64,000 nucleotides of DNA, taken from Hortaea werneckii. Lineage: Eukaryota > Ascomycota > Dothideomycetes > Mycosphaerellales > Teratosphaeriaceae. The stretch covers positions 682,001 to 746,000 of the forward strand of contig JBAOKB010000170.1 of assembly GCA_037044905.1 (NCBI GenBank), given 5' to 3'. How positions within the stretch are numbered: the stretch's first letter is position 1; every line of letters starts with the position of its first letter. The position numbers were made by a program, and so were the translations under genes. The notes below the pieces were generated by a model. It was not told the origin of the DNA, made no database searches, and was given only the letters and a program-made list of their open reading frames with translations. Positions 51,909-63,395 of the stretch are shown here, piece after piece.

Positions 51909-53325
51909 TGACGAAGACCCTGCTCCTCGTCTTCATTCACGGCTTCAAAGGCAGCGATCACACCTTCCACACTTTCCCACAAGACCTACGCGCTTACTTG
52001 TCGCATTCACTCCCCGAGATCGACATCTAAGTATACAGTACCCACAATACGAAACCAGAGGCGAACTCCGCGAATGTGTCGCCAAATTCAAGGATTGGTT
52101 GCAGAATAAAGTCATCGATCTTGAGGTTGCGAATCAAACACCTAGCCCCACCATCGACCCCTCAGTGCACGTGGTACTATGCGGACACTCTATGGGAGGG
52201 ATCGTCGCGGCGGAGACGCTTTTGAGTATTGCGAGAGATGAGCCAGTGCCCATGGGACAGGCCTACGATACTTCGAATTCTACGTCTACACAAGAGAAGA
52301 ATGGCGCAGAATCGACGGAATCAGCTGTAGAAGACGAAGACGCAGACGGCAACAAGGGAACCAAGGCCTCTACGCCTGAGACTACTAGGCTTTTGTTCCC
52401 ATGTGTCAAAGCCATACTTGCGTTCGATACTCCCTACCTTGGTATAAGCCCCGGCGTGCTGGCCCACGGTGCAGAAGAGCACTTCAACCAGGCTTCGGCA
52501 GCTTACAAGGCATTCGACTCAGCGAGCAACTTCTTCGGCTGGAAGTCTCCCCGCAGTGCGACTCCTGAACCGATCCCGAGCGCTTCGAGTAAAGGCTTGC
52601 CAGCGGCAGACAACAGTACCGCGTCCGGCTGGTCCAAATGGGGCACGTATGCCAAATACGGCGGGGCTGCTGCAGCCCTCGCCGGCGCTGCTGGCGCTGC
52701 TTATATGAACCGCAACCAGATCAGTCAAGGCTTCGCCTGGGCGGGGAGCCACTTGGAATTCGTCGGCTGTCTCGGACGAGGCGCCGAACTGCAAAAGCGA
52801 GTTGAGAATGTCGTCGAGCTCACCCGAACTCACGACATCGGGTTCGCCAACTTCTACGGCGCCCTCAGCGAGAAGGCCTCAAGTAAAACCCAATATGCCG
52901 GCGCTATGGTCGGCCAAGACCGGACCTTCTGCGTTATCCCCAAAGCGAAACGGTCCAATGATAGTCCCACGGGCAGTAAACGCGCTGCACCCCCCGGAAA
53001 CCCAAACCCCCCGCCTAAGAGGCGCAAGACGCAGACTGAGGAGGACATGCAGCAGGACATGGACCAAGGGGACAAAGTGGCCGAGTTCGCCGAGGATTCG
53101 AGTAAGAGTAAAGGCCACTGGGTTAAATGTGTGAACCCTACGGCCAACGATGAGATCCGAGCGCATACGTCCATGTTCCAGCCCCAGAAGAACCCGGATT
53201 ATCATGATATGATTGCACGCGCGAGGGAGCAGATTTTCGGGTGGGTTGATCAGGGTTGGTATCGAGGTGCTGGGAATGAACACCCGGAAGGGCTGGATGA
53301 GTCGAATGAGGCTACTACGGCTTGA
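51909..53325 (+). pseudogene. DUF676-type alpha/beta-hydrolase (lipase-like), disrupted near the N-terminus
   Basis: The ATG at 51909 starts 'MTKTLLLVFIHGFKGSDHTF', the oxyanion-side strand of this fungal lipase-like family, and runs to 'EIDI' then TAA at 52028. A second frame resumes immediately as 'YPQYETRGELRECVAKFKDW' and is open to 53325, with the nucleophile elbow 'CGHSMGGIVAAETLL'. The two frames abut at 52027-52038, where the family has one continuous segment, and no intron of usable size fits (only weak GT sites, no branch site at proper distance). So either a nonsense change plus a one-base indel disrupted the gene, or the sequence has an error. A truncated protein could start at 52099, but it would lack the first core strand. 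C-terminal part is Lys/Arg- and acid-rich, with a hydrophobic Ala/Gly segment mid-protein. Confidence 0.65.
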
Positions 53326-53766
53326 TATGTGTAATGCTTTTTCTTTTGGGCTTTTTTTTGGATCCTGAGATACCCAACTTCAATGCAAGGTCCCATTATG
53401 TCTTGGGCAGGGTGACGTGTTTCGTTTCGTTCTTTCTGGATGCTCCGATCGCGGTGTGCTTTCGAACCAAATGTGTGCTCTTTTGCGCGTTGATTCTGTA
53501 GTCGCATTTACATACCAAATCACATAACAGGGCGAATTGGGCGGTGCCAATTCCGCCATTCGCAACATGGATTTTTGCGGAGACTCGTTCTGGGTTTCCG
53601 CCTTCGCGCCTAGTTCCTTTCATCAGTCATCACTTTCAGCGCGGAGTGTTTTACATAGGTATAAAACAACGTGTAAGTTGGCAGAAACGAATCCGTGTCT
53701 AATTTCTATTGTTTCCGTCACTCTCGGCTTTCTACTATACATCGCACCCTTGGTGATACCGGGAAC
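53326..53766. other. 5' flank of the decarboxylase gene
   Basis: Short intergenic region with promoter of the next gene; nothing else seen. Confidence 0.5.
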
Positions 53767-55434
53767 ATGGCTCCTAACGCCACCGATAACATTTCCAATG
53801 GAGATACTTCCAACCCCTCAATCCCTCCCATGGGCATGACGGGACAACAGTTCCGGGACGCTGCTGTATCTGTCGTCAATGATATCGAACAATATTACAC
53901 CAATCTCCCCACCCGACCAGTCGTTCCCTCCGTCTCCCCAGGGTACATGCAGAAACTCCTCCCCACGGAGCCCCCTGCCCAAGGCGAATCCTGGCAAACG
54001 ATCGAAAATGACATCGAACGCACCATTATGCCGGGCGTGACCCACTGGCAAAGCCCAAAATTCATGGCTTTCTTCCCTGCAAGCTCGACCTATCCGGGTA
54101 TCTTGGGAGAAATGTGGAGCGCGGCTTTGACTGCGCCGGCTTTCAATTGGATCTGTTCCCCTGCCGTCACTGAGCTCGAGACGGTCGTGCTAGACTGGTT
54201 GGCGCAGATTCTGGGTCTACCCGAAGCTTTCATGTCGAAGCAGGAGGGTGGCGGTGTGATTCAGGGCTCGGCGAGCGAGGCTATCGTCACTGTCATGGTG
54301 GCCGCAAGGGAGCGTTTTGTCCGAAGGCAGTTGGAACGGGAGGGGGTCACTGGCGAGGAGGCTATTGAAGATCGTTCTTGTGAGCTCCGCAGTAAGCTTG
54401 TTGCGCTGGGATCTGAACAGGCGCATTCCAGTACCAAGAAAGCCGCGATTATTGCTGGGACTAGATACCGGGGGATTACCACTGAGAGATCCAACGACTT
54501 TGCTTTGACTGGTGATCAGTTAAGAGCGAAGATTGAAGAGCTTCACGCGAAGGGCCTACATCCGTATTACTTGACTGTCACGATCGGCACGACGAACACT
54601 TGTGCAATCGATGACTTCGAATCCATCGCCCAAGTAGCAAAAGACTACCCGGACATCTGGATCCATTGCGACGCAGCCTACGCCGGCGCTGCACTGGTCT
54701 TACCCGAATATCACGATCTCGCCCAACACATGTCCCTCGTCGATTCCTTCGACATGAACATGCACAAGTGGCTCCTCACCAACTTCGACGCCTCCTGCTT
54801 ATACGTGCAGAAACGCCGCGACCTCACCGACGCCCTCAGCATCACGCCCGCCTACCTCCGGAACCAATTCTCCGACTCAGGCCTCGTGACCGACTACCGC
54901 GACTGGCAAATCCCCCTCGGCCGCCGCTTCCGATCGCTGAAAATCTGGTTCGTCATCCGCACCTGGGGGGTCGAAGGCCTGCGCCAGCATATCCGGTCGC
55001 ATCTCCGGCTGGGGCAGATCTTCACCGACCTCGTCCGCTCGCGCAGCGATCTCTTCACGATTCTCGTCCAACCTCGCTTCGCGCTTACTGTCCTCGCTGT
55101 CAACCCCCGACGTAAGCGACATCATCAATCGGGCGGCGGCGAGAACATTCATGGGACAGGCACCGATCCCCGTCCCTACGAACTCCAACATCTCCCACTC
55201 GGCGCAGAGAAACCTTCTTCCCAGGAAGTTGAGCAGGCGAACGAGATCACCAAGGAAGTCTACACTGCCATCGACGCACGGAAGGATTTCTTCCTCACCG
55301 CCTCCGTGGTGGGCGATACGTATGCGATCCGCGTTGTGTCTGCCAACCCCCTGGCTGAGGAGAAGTACGTGCGGGAGGTGTTTGGACAGCTGGTTGAAGA
55401 GGCTGAGAAGGCTTTTCAGAGGCGGGGGATGTAG
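53767..55434 (+). CDS. aromatic-L-amino-acid decarboxylase (PLP-dependent, group II)
   Basis: Intronless, 555 residues from the ATG at 53767 (an in-frame ATG at 53695 is upstream of conserved sequence). The group II decarboxylase fold is evident: 'FRDAAVSVVNDIEQYYTNLP', 'MPGVTHWQSPKFMAFFPASS', 'GILGEMWSAALTAPAFNWIC', 'SPAVTELETVVLDWLAQILG', 'GSASEAIVTVMVAARERF', 'IHCDAAYAGAALVLPEYHDL', and PLP lysine K334 in 'FDMNMHKWLLTNFDASCLYV'. The residue before the His is Met where most animal enzymes have Pro (NPHKW). The C-terminus has a Gly/His-rich insertion. It would convert tryptophan, tyrosine or DOPA to the amine; substrate cannot be told. No biosynthetic neighbours are seen, so it is not obviously part of a metabolite cluster. 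Confidence 0.9.
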   Translation: MAPNATDNISNGDTSNPSIPPMGMTGQQFRDAAVSVVNDIEQYYTNLPTRPVVPSVSPGYMQKLLPTEPPAQGESWQTIENDIERTIMPGVTHWQSPKFMAFFPASSTYPGILGEMWSAALTAPAFNWICSPAVTELETVVLDWLAQILGLPEAFMSKQEGGGVIQGSASEAIVTVMVAARERFVRRQLEREGVTGEEAIEDRSCELRSKLVALGSEQAHSSTKKAAIIAGTRYRGITTERSNDFALTGDQLRAKIEELHAKGLHPYYLTVTIGTTNTCAIDDFESIAQVAKDYPDIWIHCDAAYAGAALVLPEYHDLAQHMSLVDSFDMNMHKWLLTNFDASCLYVQKRRDLTDALSITPAYLRNQFSDSGLVTDYRDWQIPLGRRFRSLKIWFVIRTWGVEGLRQHIRSHLRLGQIFTDLVRSRSDLFTILVQPRFALTVLAVNPRRKRHHQSGGGENIHGTGTDPRPYELQHLPLGAEKPSSQEVEQANEITKEVYTAIDARKDFFLTASVVGDTYAIRVVSANPLAEEKYVREVFGQLVEEAEKAFQRRGM

Positions 55435-56473
55435 AGGGGACGAAGAAGTAGATGATGACGATAGAGATTACGAGTTTCCTGACTGTCTAACATCCTCTCC
55501 CTCTGCTCTTTTCCTCCTTCTTCTTGCTTTCCCTCTTATGCGCCCGCCTCCCCACCCCTAAACACCTTACTTTTCTCTGCTCTTTCCATCCTCATCACCT
55601 TAACCTAGTCGATCTTCTTCTTCTTCTCTCTTCCCTTCTTCTCATTTAGCTTTTCAGGGAAGCTGCTTTCTGGAAATGAAAGATAGGACTCTTGATCGAC
55701 GAAAGGAAGGGAAGAGGGACAGAGTCTATGCGAATTAAGGGGAAAAAAAAAAGATAGAGTAAGAGAATGGGAAGGAGGGGAGCGGGGGGTTTCAAAGAGC
55801 CTAAATCTTGGGTATTAAAAAAAAAAAAAAAAAAAAAAAATCTAGAACCATGAATACATGAAGAGTTGAGAGCTTTTAACTTTCCCTATCTCCCCCTATT
55901 CCATCTAACCTCCTCCCACAAACAAAGGCAGCGATGAGGGGTCCGGGGTAGGGGGGAGTACTTTACAAATGTTTCGAAGAAAACAGAAAACGAAAAAAAA
56001 AAAAAAAAAACAACGCCCAGGCTATGCACAAAATTCCCTATACATCCACACATCCATCCATCCATCCATCTGTCCGTCCATCGTCTCGCGCTTCGTTATC
56101 GTCTTTTATGCCTTTCCCTTTTCTCTCGCTACTGCTGTTGCTGCTTCCATTTTTCTCTACTAAAGTACAAGGGGGTGAACATACTACAATAAAATCGAAT
56201 AAGAGACCTTTTCCCCTCCTTTCCTTCCTCTCTTTTGTCGGGACCTCGCTGTCCCTTCTTCGTGAGGAAAGGGGCGCAATTGTTCATTCCATGCCCCTTC
56301 CCTCCTCTGCCACACTTGGTTTGGTTCAATCATCTTACATTGCCCTCTCAACTGCCGGCAAAGGTTTTGTTGAAACGAGGGCAAAGTCCCAGCTGGGAGC
56401 GCGAGCAGGATATCCAGCTCTGCCCGGTGCTTTCCACAAGGAATTGAATAGCCACTCCGAATGGTGAATCACT
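55435..56473. other. intergenic region between convergent genes, homopolymer-rich
   Basis: Pyrimidine-rich stretch, then an A24 run at 55817-55840 and an A18 run at 55993-56010, and a 'catccatccatccatc' tetramer run near 56050. No gene seen. Confidence 0.6.
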
Positions 56474-57923
56474 TTAGTCCATCAGACGAGTGATCAAACC
56501 AGTAGCGACCGTCCTGCCACCCTCACGGATGTTGAACCGCTGGCCCTGCTCGACAGCGAGGGGCTTGTGGATCTCGCAGACCATCTCGACATTGTCACCG
56601 GGCATCACCGTGCGGCCTTCCTTCTCGCCGTCGGAGCCCTCAGGCCAGGTAAGCGCGGCGGCCTCGTCGGCCGTCCGGATGAAGATCTGCGGCTTGTAGT
56701 TGCCGCCGAAGCCCGTGTGGCGCCCGCCTTCCTCCTTCGTCAGCACGTACATGGAGCAGAGGAACTTCTGGTGGGACTTGGTGGAGCCGGGCTTGGCGAC
56801 GACCATGCCGCGCAGGACGTCCTCGCGCTTGACGCCGCGGAGCAGGAGGCCCGAGTTGTCACCAGCGCGGGACTCGTCGCAGGATTTCTTGAAGGTTTCG
56901 ATGTCGGTGACCTTGGTCTTGATCGGGGCCGAATTCTTGCCGACGAGTTCGACTTCGGAATCCTTCTTCAGCACACCGCGCTCGACACGGCCAGAGGCGA
57001 CAGTGCCACGGCCGGGGATGGAGAAGACGTCTTCGACCGACATGAGGAAAGGCTGGTTGATGTCGCGCTCCGGGGTAGGGATCCAGGAGTCGATGGCCTC
57101 CATCAGGGCATCGACCTTCTGCACACCGATCTCGGGCTCGCGACCTTCGATGGAGCACAGGGCAGAGCCGAGGATGATCGGGGTCTCCTCGCCCTCGAAG
57201 CCGTAGCTGCTGAGCAGTTCTCTCATCTCCATCTCGACCAGTTCCAACATCTCCTTGTCCTCGACCGCATCGACCTTGTTGACGAAGACGACGATCTTCT
57301 TGACACCGACCTGACGGGCGAGCAGCAGGTGCTCTCTCGTCTGCGGCATCTGACCGTCTGAGGCGGCCACGACGATGATGGCGCCGTCCATGGAGGCGGC
57401 ACCGGTGATCATGTTCTTGATGTAATCGGCGTGACCTGGGCAGTCGACGTGTGCGTAGTGGCGAGTGTCGGTCTGATATTCGATGTGGGCGGTGGAGATG
57501 GTGATACCACGCTTGCGCTCCTCGGGGGCCTTGTCGATGGAGCCATATTCGAGGTAGGAGGCGTAGCCCTTTTCGGCCTGGCGCTTGGTGATGGCGGCAG
57601 TGAGGGTGGTCTATAAGGTATTGCAATCCGTGTCAGCGACTCCATTCCGTCTGTCCATTGACTCCCGTGCTCCCCATAATCAGATCTGCCTCTTCATCTA
57701 CGGCTTGCCACTTGATGGATGGTCTTACCTTGCCATGGTCAACGTGACCAATGGTGCCAATGTTGACATGCGGCTTGGAACGCTCAAATGCGGTGGCATA
57801 TGAACGGGCAGCGCCCAAGAACTGGGCCTGACCCTTGTTGCCGAGCGCATGCTGCACCGGGTTGATGCTGTTGCGCGCGCTCAGGGCGCGGGAGGTGTGG
57901 AGGAAGGTGCGAGCGAAGGACAT
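56474..57923 (-). CDS. TUF1: mitochondrial translation elongation factor Tu
   Basis: Two exons, 57923-57729 and 57610-56474, separated by a 118-base intron (GTAAGA donor, TTATAG acceptor), give 443 residues. Residues 1-~45 are Arg/Ser/Ala-rich, a mitochondrial presequence. The intron splits the P-loop right after 'GTIGHVDHGK' (K65); exon 2 continues 'TTLTAAITKRQAEKG', 'APEERKRGITISTAHIEYQT', 'DCPGHADYIKN', 'VVFVNKVDAVEDKEMLELVE' and the domain 2/3 blocks ending 'FNIREGGRTVATGLITRLMD'. EF-Tu delivers aminoacyl-tRNA to the mitoribosome. Divergent from the HIBCH gene. Confidence 0.95.
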
Positions 57924-58511
57924 GGTGGCGGAAATGACCTGATCAAAGGGAGAAAGGATGGATATATTACAGACCCCGGAACACCAGCGCAAAGCAGAAG
58001 AGGAAGGTGGATGAGATGGGAGAAGGAGAAGGCGATGCAACGAGACGAGATTCGCTCGACGCCGCGACAGCGAGACGATGATGGATGGACTGGGGATACA
58101 GATTTCTTGCGCCCGGACCATCAGCACATCACGTGAGGCGAGTAAGCATGCTGCCAACCCTGCGCTGCACGCCGGCGGCCCATCTTCCCCATTGGGAAGG
58201 AGACGGCTTTCATTCGCACGCTTCCAAGCTTCGGTCGAGAGGTGGAGGTTCGACTGTGAGCGGTTGAAACGAGACAGGCTGCCCATACCTACCCAATCGA
58301 ACACAGCAACACCACCATTACCACCACGCCACGTCCATCTACACGTACTGGTCATTGTTGGGTGGGCTCCGAAACTCACATCCACTCTGACTGCCACACC
58401 CTCTCGACTCTTTACCGAGGTACACAGCTGCCGGCCCAGCTTCCAATGACCGCATAGCAAGCTTCGTCTGAACCGAATCCGCAACGACTCCCTCGACACG
58501 ACTCTTCCCCA
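57924..58511. promoter_or_regulatory. bidirectional promoter region TUF1 / HIBCH
   Basis: 588 bases between two divergent starts of mitochondrial proteins. Both promoters are inferred to lie here; no specific motif is claimed. Confidence 0.55.
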
Positions 58512-60103
58512 ATGCTTCTCCAAACGTGTTGCAGACGCTTCGCTGCAGGCACCCCGCGCGTTCCGTCCGCAATGCCTCTCCGCGCCAAAATCACCAACCC
58601 AGCCATGGCTGGCCCGGCCTCGCGAGCAGTACGTTCCCCCATCCAGCCCCATCCCCGTGCAAAACACTTTCCGCTGACTGACACTAGCCGCCATAGTATG
58701 CCTCCTCCATCCCGATCTCTGAACAGCCGGGCGACGAACCGAACGATGTCCTGTTCAACTCCAACTATGGTCTCCGCACCATCACGCTCAACCGTCCGCA
58801 GAAGCTGAATTCCTTAAACGGAAGCATGGCCCGGAAGATCATTCCCCGTCTGCAAGAATGGTCCAAGTCCCAGCTCGCCAACGTCGTCGTGGTCAAGGGC
58901 GAAGGACGTGCGCTCTGTGCTGGCGGCGATGTGGCTGCGCTGGCCCTTCAGAACAAGGAAGGTCCTGAGGGGCAGCAGAAGAGCAAGGACTACTTTGCTC
59001 TTGAATACAAGCTGGACCATATGATTGCCAGCTACACGAAACCTTACATTGCTTACATGGATGGGATTACCATGGGCGGTGGTGTTGGGTTGAGCTTGCA
59101 TGCTCCGTTCAGGATCGCTACAGAGAAGACGGTCTTTGCTATGCCGGAGACGAACATTGGATTCTTCCCGGATGTCGGTGGGAGCTTCTTCCTTCCACGC
59201 ATGGACGGACAGATGGGCACCTACCTGGCGCTTACATCGGAGCAGCTGAAGGGCGTGGATGTCTTCTGGAGTGGCATCGCAACGCACTACCTGCACTCAT
59301 CCTCACTGCCTGATCTCGAGACGCGATTGGCAGAGCTGCAATTCAAGGACTACGACAGCCTTCAACAGCGCCTGCAGGTCATCAACTCCACCATCGAAGA
59401 GTTCTGCACGGGTGTGCCGCACGACCGACACCCAAGCAACTCCATCGTAGGCGGAGACCTCCGCGTCGCCATCGACTACGCCTTCCAAAACAACAGCACC
59501 ATCGACCAGATCCTCGAAGCCTTGCAAGGCCTCACCGAGAACAAAGGCAGCACCGCCCCGCCTTCCGTCATCGAGTGGGCGGACAAGACCCGCAAGACCA
59601 TCCTGCAACGCTCCCCAACCAGCGTGCGAGTCGCCCTTCGCCAACTCCGCGAGGGCGCCACCTGGGACATCGCCGAGACGTTCCGCAAAGAACACGTCAT
59701 CGCAAGCCGCTTCATGGAGCACCCGGACTTCGTCGAAGGCGTCTCGGCGCTGCTGATCAACAAGCCCAAGACGACCCCGCAGTGGAAACCGAAGTCCCTC
59801 GACAAAGTCACCGACGCCGACGTCGACGCCTTCTTCGCCGGCCAGCCGAGCCTCGAACTCCTCAACACCGAGGGCAAAGCTGAGGAGATCCGGTATAAGG
59901 ACTACCCGCACGCGTGGACGGGCCTCCCCCGCGAGCGTGAAGTCTTGGGCCATGTGAACAGGAACCGCTGTACGATGAAGGAGGCCGTGGAGTTCTTTGT
60001 GCAGCATTCTGGTGGCAAGCAGGGGGTTAAGGAGAAGGTTGAGGAGATCTTGAGAAGGAAGGCGGATGAGAGTGAGAGTGGGGCTTTGACGCTTAAGAGG
60101 TAG
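58512..60103 (+). CDS. EHD3: 3-hydroxyisobutyryl-CoA hydrolase, mitochondrial
   Basis: Two exons, 58512-58628 and 58697-60103, with a 68-base intron (GTACGT, CATAG), give 507 residues. The first ~40 residues (Arg, Cys, Ala-rich, no acids) look like a mitochondrial presequence. The crotonase fold follows: 'LRTITLNRPQKLNSLNGSM', 'VVKGEGRALCAGGDVAALAL', 'YIAYMDGITMGGGVGLSLHA', 'FAMPETNIGFFPDVGGSFFL', then the HIBCH-specific C-terminal region ('SPTSVRVALRQLREG', 'EHVIASRFMEHPDFVEGVSA', 'FVQHSGGKQGVK'). The enzyme hydrolyses 3-hydroxyisobutyryl-CoA in valine breakdown. The fungal homologue (yeast Ehd3) is also known as a small mitoribosome-associated protein. Ends in TAG. Confidence 0.9.
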
Positions 60104-60519
60104 GATGTTTACTTAGGAGGAGAGGGGTTTGGGGGTTGTGGGGGAGGGTGACTAGTAAGTGTATATATAGAAATTGAAGATGTGAATGTGGTTATGTCGG
60201 CCATTTTGTCTTTTGGTGAGAAGACTGGTACCTTTTTAGCATACCGCTTGGCTATAAAAGGTATTTATGGATGAAAGACGGCGATAATCACGTGGAGATA
60301 AGAGAACGGCGGAGGTTCCGCGTGGGAGCTTATCAGTGAAGCTCGCGCATCTCAGTCGGGAAACTTTTGAAGCTTGAACATGTCCACGTCTTCATTTTAT
60401 ACGTCCACTTCACCTTTTACTCCTCCCTTTTCCTCTCCGCGTTGATCTCCATGCTGCCTGTACAATCAACACGGTAGCACCTCCTTTGCTTTATATCCCA
60501 TCAAAGGCCTTAGCGAAAC
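60104..60519. other. intergenic region upstream of RPC4
   Basis: HIBCH 3' flank and RPC4 promoter. Nothing else seen. Confidence 0.5.
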
Positions 60520-62508
60520 ATGCCGCCGAAAGCGCCAGCCAAGGCGCCTCCCCGTCGAGGCGCCGCCAGCAAACCACCCGCGTCGACCTCACAACAGCCC
60601 TCCAACGACTCTCCCGCACCCCCCAACAAGACCCCCCCATCAAACCCGACCCGGAATCAATCCAAACCTCCACCGAACCAGCCCCACCCAGCACCACCGA
60701 CCCAGCCTCGGCCTCAGCAACACCCGGCCACATCTCCATCGGCTCGACGCCCACGGGCTCCGCAGCACCTTCCCGGCTCCTTCCACCTCGCGCGCCGCAT
60801 CCGGCACCCCCGCCACCACCGCCGGCCGCGGCGCCTCCTCCCAACGCGGCCGCGGCGGCAAACCCATCATCGCGAAACCGAAATTCGCCGGCCGCCGCTC
60901 GCAAGCGGGACGCGCGGAAGCGGAGAAAGCGGAAGCGGAGCGCAAGAAGGCCGAGCTGGATGCGCGCGCGAAAGAGGAGGCTGCCAAGGCTCGACGGGAG
61001 GGGAGGTTTAGAGGCAGAGGCGGTGCGGATGGGAGACCGCATCGGGGAGGGGGAGGGGTGGGTATGTGGGGGAGAGTGAGAGGGGGAGTAAGGCGGAGGC
61101 GGTGGCGAGTGGGCCGTTTTCTTCGGGGCAGGTGAATCAGATGGATTTGGGGAAGAGAAGGGCGATGGGGTCTTCGTCGGCGGGAGGTGGATCGGGGGGG
61201 TTTGGGTTTGGTGGGGGAGGTGGCGGGTGGAGTGGTGGTGGTGGTGGGAGATCTGGGGGAGGGTCGGGTGGTCGGTCGATGGGTGGGGTTAAGATGGAGC
61301 CTGGTTCTGGAGAGGTGGAGTTGATGCCGCAAGTTAAGCAGGAAGAAGGGGAGTATGTTTCTAGTGATGAGGATGAGGCTGAGCAAGGGATGGGGAGGCT
61401 GAATATCGATGAGCTGGGTGTGATTGATCTTACGGCGGAAGAGGAGGAGGATCCTTCTCGCGGGTTTGCGCCTGTGCGGTTGAAACGAGAGGAGCATAAG
61501 GAGAGGACGGTGGGGGTGAATGTGGATGAGGCGGAGAAGGAAGACGAGAAAGAGAAACAAGGGAAGGAGAAGACGTCAGAAAAACGTAAGGGCAAGCAGA
61601 AGCAGAGACCGAAGGATGTTGAGATTACGGGTGAAAGCGAAAAATATCATGGTGCATACTCGAGTAGTGAGGATGAGCCCGTCATCAAAGCCGAGCCTAC
61701 AGAGGATGACGAGCGACCCGATGCACCACCAGCAGAAGCGGCCGAGAATGAAAGTCATCCGCAAGAACCACCCTCGTCACCAGAAACGAAGCGGAAAGCC
61801 AAAGAGAAAATCAAGACAGGCTCGCGCTCCGCCAAAGCCCCTACACGCCCCGCCTATCAAACCCAAGAAGAAATCGACGAGTGGAACCGACAGCAAGACG
61901 ATCTACGCATCCTGCACTCTGAACTCGGTACCCTCGCCGTCCCACCACCCCAACCCACCGACCAAGACGGCGACGCAGCCATGACCGACGGCCAGCAACC
62001 AGCCGTCGAAGACAAACGCGCCGACAAAGTCTACCTCTTCCAATTCCCCCCCGTCGTGCCGGACTTGAACCCCATCAAAGTCAAACCCGATCCCGAAACG
62101 GCTCCCCCCGGCGCCGAAGGCGAGACCATGGAAGTCGACCCCACCACCTCTTCCGCCCAAGGACCCCAAATCAAAAAGGACCCCGCCCCGACCATCTCCG
62201 AACAACCCTCCTCCACCCCGCGACCCCCGCACCTCGCCTCCGGCGCCGTCGGCAAACTGCGCATCCACCGCTCAGGCAAAGCGACGTTAGACTGGGGCGG
62301 CACGGCACTCAGTGTCGCCATGGGCACCGAGGCGTCCTTCCTCCAGGACGTCGTCATCGCCAGCTTGCCCGAGCATAAGGGCGAAGTAGTGAACGGGGAA
62401 GGGAATGGCGGCGGTGGGGTGAATGAGGAGACGGGCGTGGCTATGGCTATGGGCCAGGTGAAAGGGAAGTTTGTCGTTACGCCTGATTGGGGGGAGATTT
62501 TGCGGTGA
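60520..62508 (+). CDS. RPC53: RNA polymerase III subunit RPC4 (Rpc53), N-terminal frame disturbed
   Basis: The 3' part is secure: 61066-62508 encodes the RPC4 C-terminal region with 'DKVYLFQFPPVVPDLNPIKV', 'SGAVGKLRIHRSGKATLDWG' and 'GKFVVTPDWGEIL', plus 'ASGPFSSG' near its start. Upstream, the expected N-terminus 'MPPKAPAKAPPRRGAASKPP' opens the same frame at 60520, but coding character moves to a second frame near a C7 run at 60632 ('PDPESIQTSTEPAPPSTTDP'), then to a third containing 'GKPIIAKPKFAGRRSQAG', 'AEAERKKAELDARAKEEAAK' and 'RREGRFRGRGG', and returns to the first frame near G-runs at 61040-61075. No single intron set reconciles this. Rpc4/Rpc53 works with Rpc37 in Pol III termination and reinitiation. 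Confidence 0.75.
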
Positions 62509-63395
62509 GAGTGTTGTGAGGCGAGGAGAGCGAGGAAGGGGGATGGGGGACTTTGCAGCAGTGGCATGCAGGTCACAATATATAAAGATCTTAGCTCGTT
62601 CTTCCTTTTTAATGACTTTCCTCTCCCCTTCTCTTAGTCTTCCCCTCTCTCTCCTCCCCCTTTCTTTTCTCCCCCCTATAGGCTTTTTCTCTTTCGGTGC
62701 TAGGTGTTTTATATTGCGAGCCGATTAGCTATGTATTTACGCACCTAGACGTTTTAGGCATGGCTTTCTTTGGGTTACTAAGCGAGGACAAAGTAAAGGA
62801 GAGCGTTAGGTAGGAGAGAGAGAGCGGAGGTAGAAGGATAGGGGAAGGAAGAGAGAAAAAAGAATAGAAGCGAGAGAGGAGGGTAGTTGGACTAGGAAGG
62901 CCGATTTCGAAGACGTCGATGTTACGGATGTAATACCCTCCTTGAAACGACGATACGAGAGCGAAGATAGACATAGAGGGGTTGCAGTAGGTGTTGTAAA
63001 AGAAAAGGAGGACGGGGAGGAGGCAATAGTAGGAAGGGGTAGGTCTATTTGCCCGTAAACCCCTCTTTCTTCTTCTCGTGTTGTCTTTTTCATTTTTTTT
63101 GATTTCCACAATTAAGTCTTTTCCTCTTTCCTGCGTTTCTTCTTTTTGGTCCTGACCAACTCCACCCTCCGACCCCCCTCCCCTCCCCTCTTTCCTTCTC
63201 CGGAATACATGTAATTAGATACCTAAGGACTCCCTATCTGTTACCCCCCCATCTAGCACTCCCTATGGCCCCCTTCCCCGCCCCTCTACCTTCTTTACTC
63301 CTAGCCTTTCTTCAAGAAAAGGTAAAGATGGAAAAAAAAAAAAAAAACCAAGCATTATTTTTCAAGGTTGTAATTTCTTTTATATCCCTTTATCA
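62509..63395. other. intergenic region, pyrimidine- and purine-rich
   Basis: C/T-rich near 62600-62700, A/G-rich near 62810-62890, with A runs near 63331 and 63418. Open frames are low-complexity and not supported. Confidence 0.55.

Noticed and set aside
53767..55434. Secondary-metabolite gene cluster around the aromatic amino-acid decarboxylase
   Set aside because: Its neighbours are a disrupted lipase, TUF1, HIBCH and FZO1; no synthase, P450 or methyltransferase is present.
56567..57361. 264-codon open frame on the + strand
   Set aside because: It is exactly antisense to TUF1 exon 2, whose codon bias keeps the opposite strand open.
60640..61560. 306-codon open frame on the - strand
   Set aside because: Antisense to GC-rich RPC4 coding sequence; Arg/Pro/His-rich, no motif.
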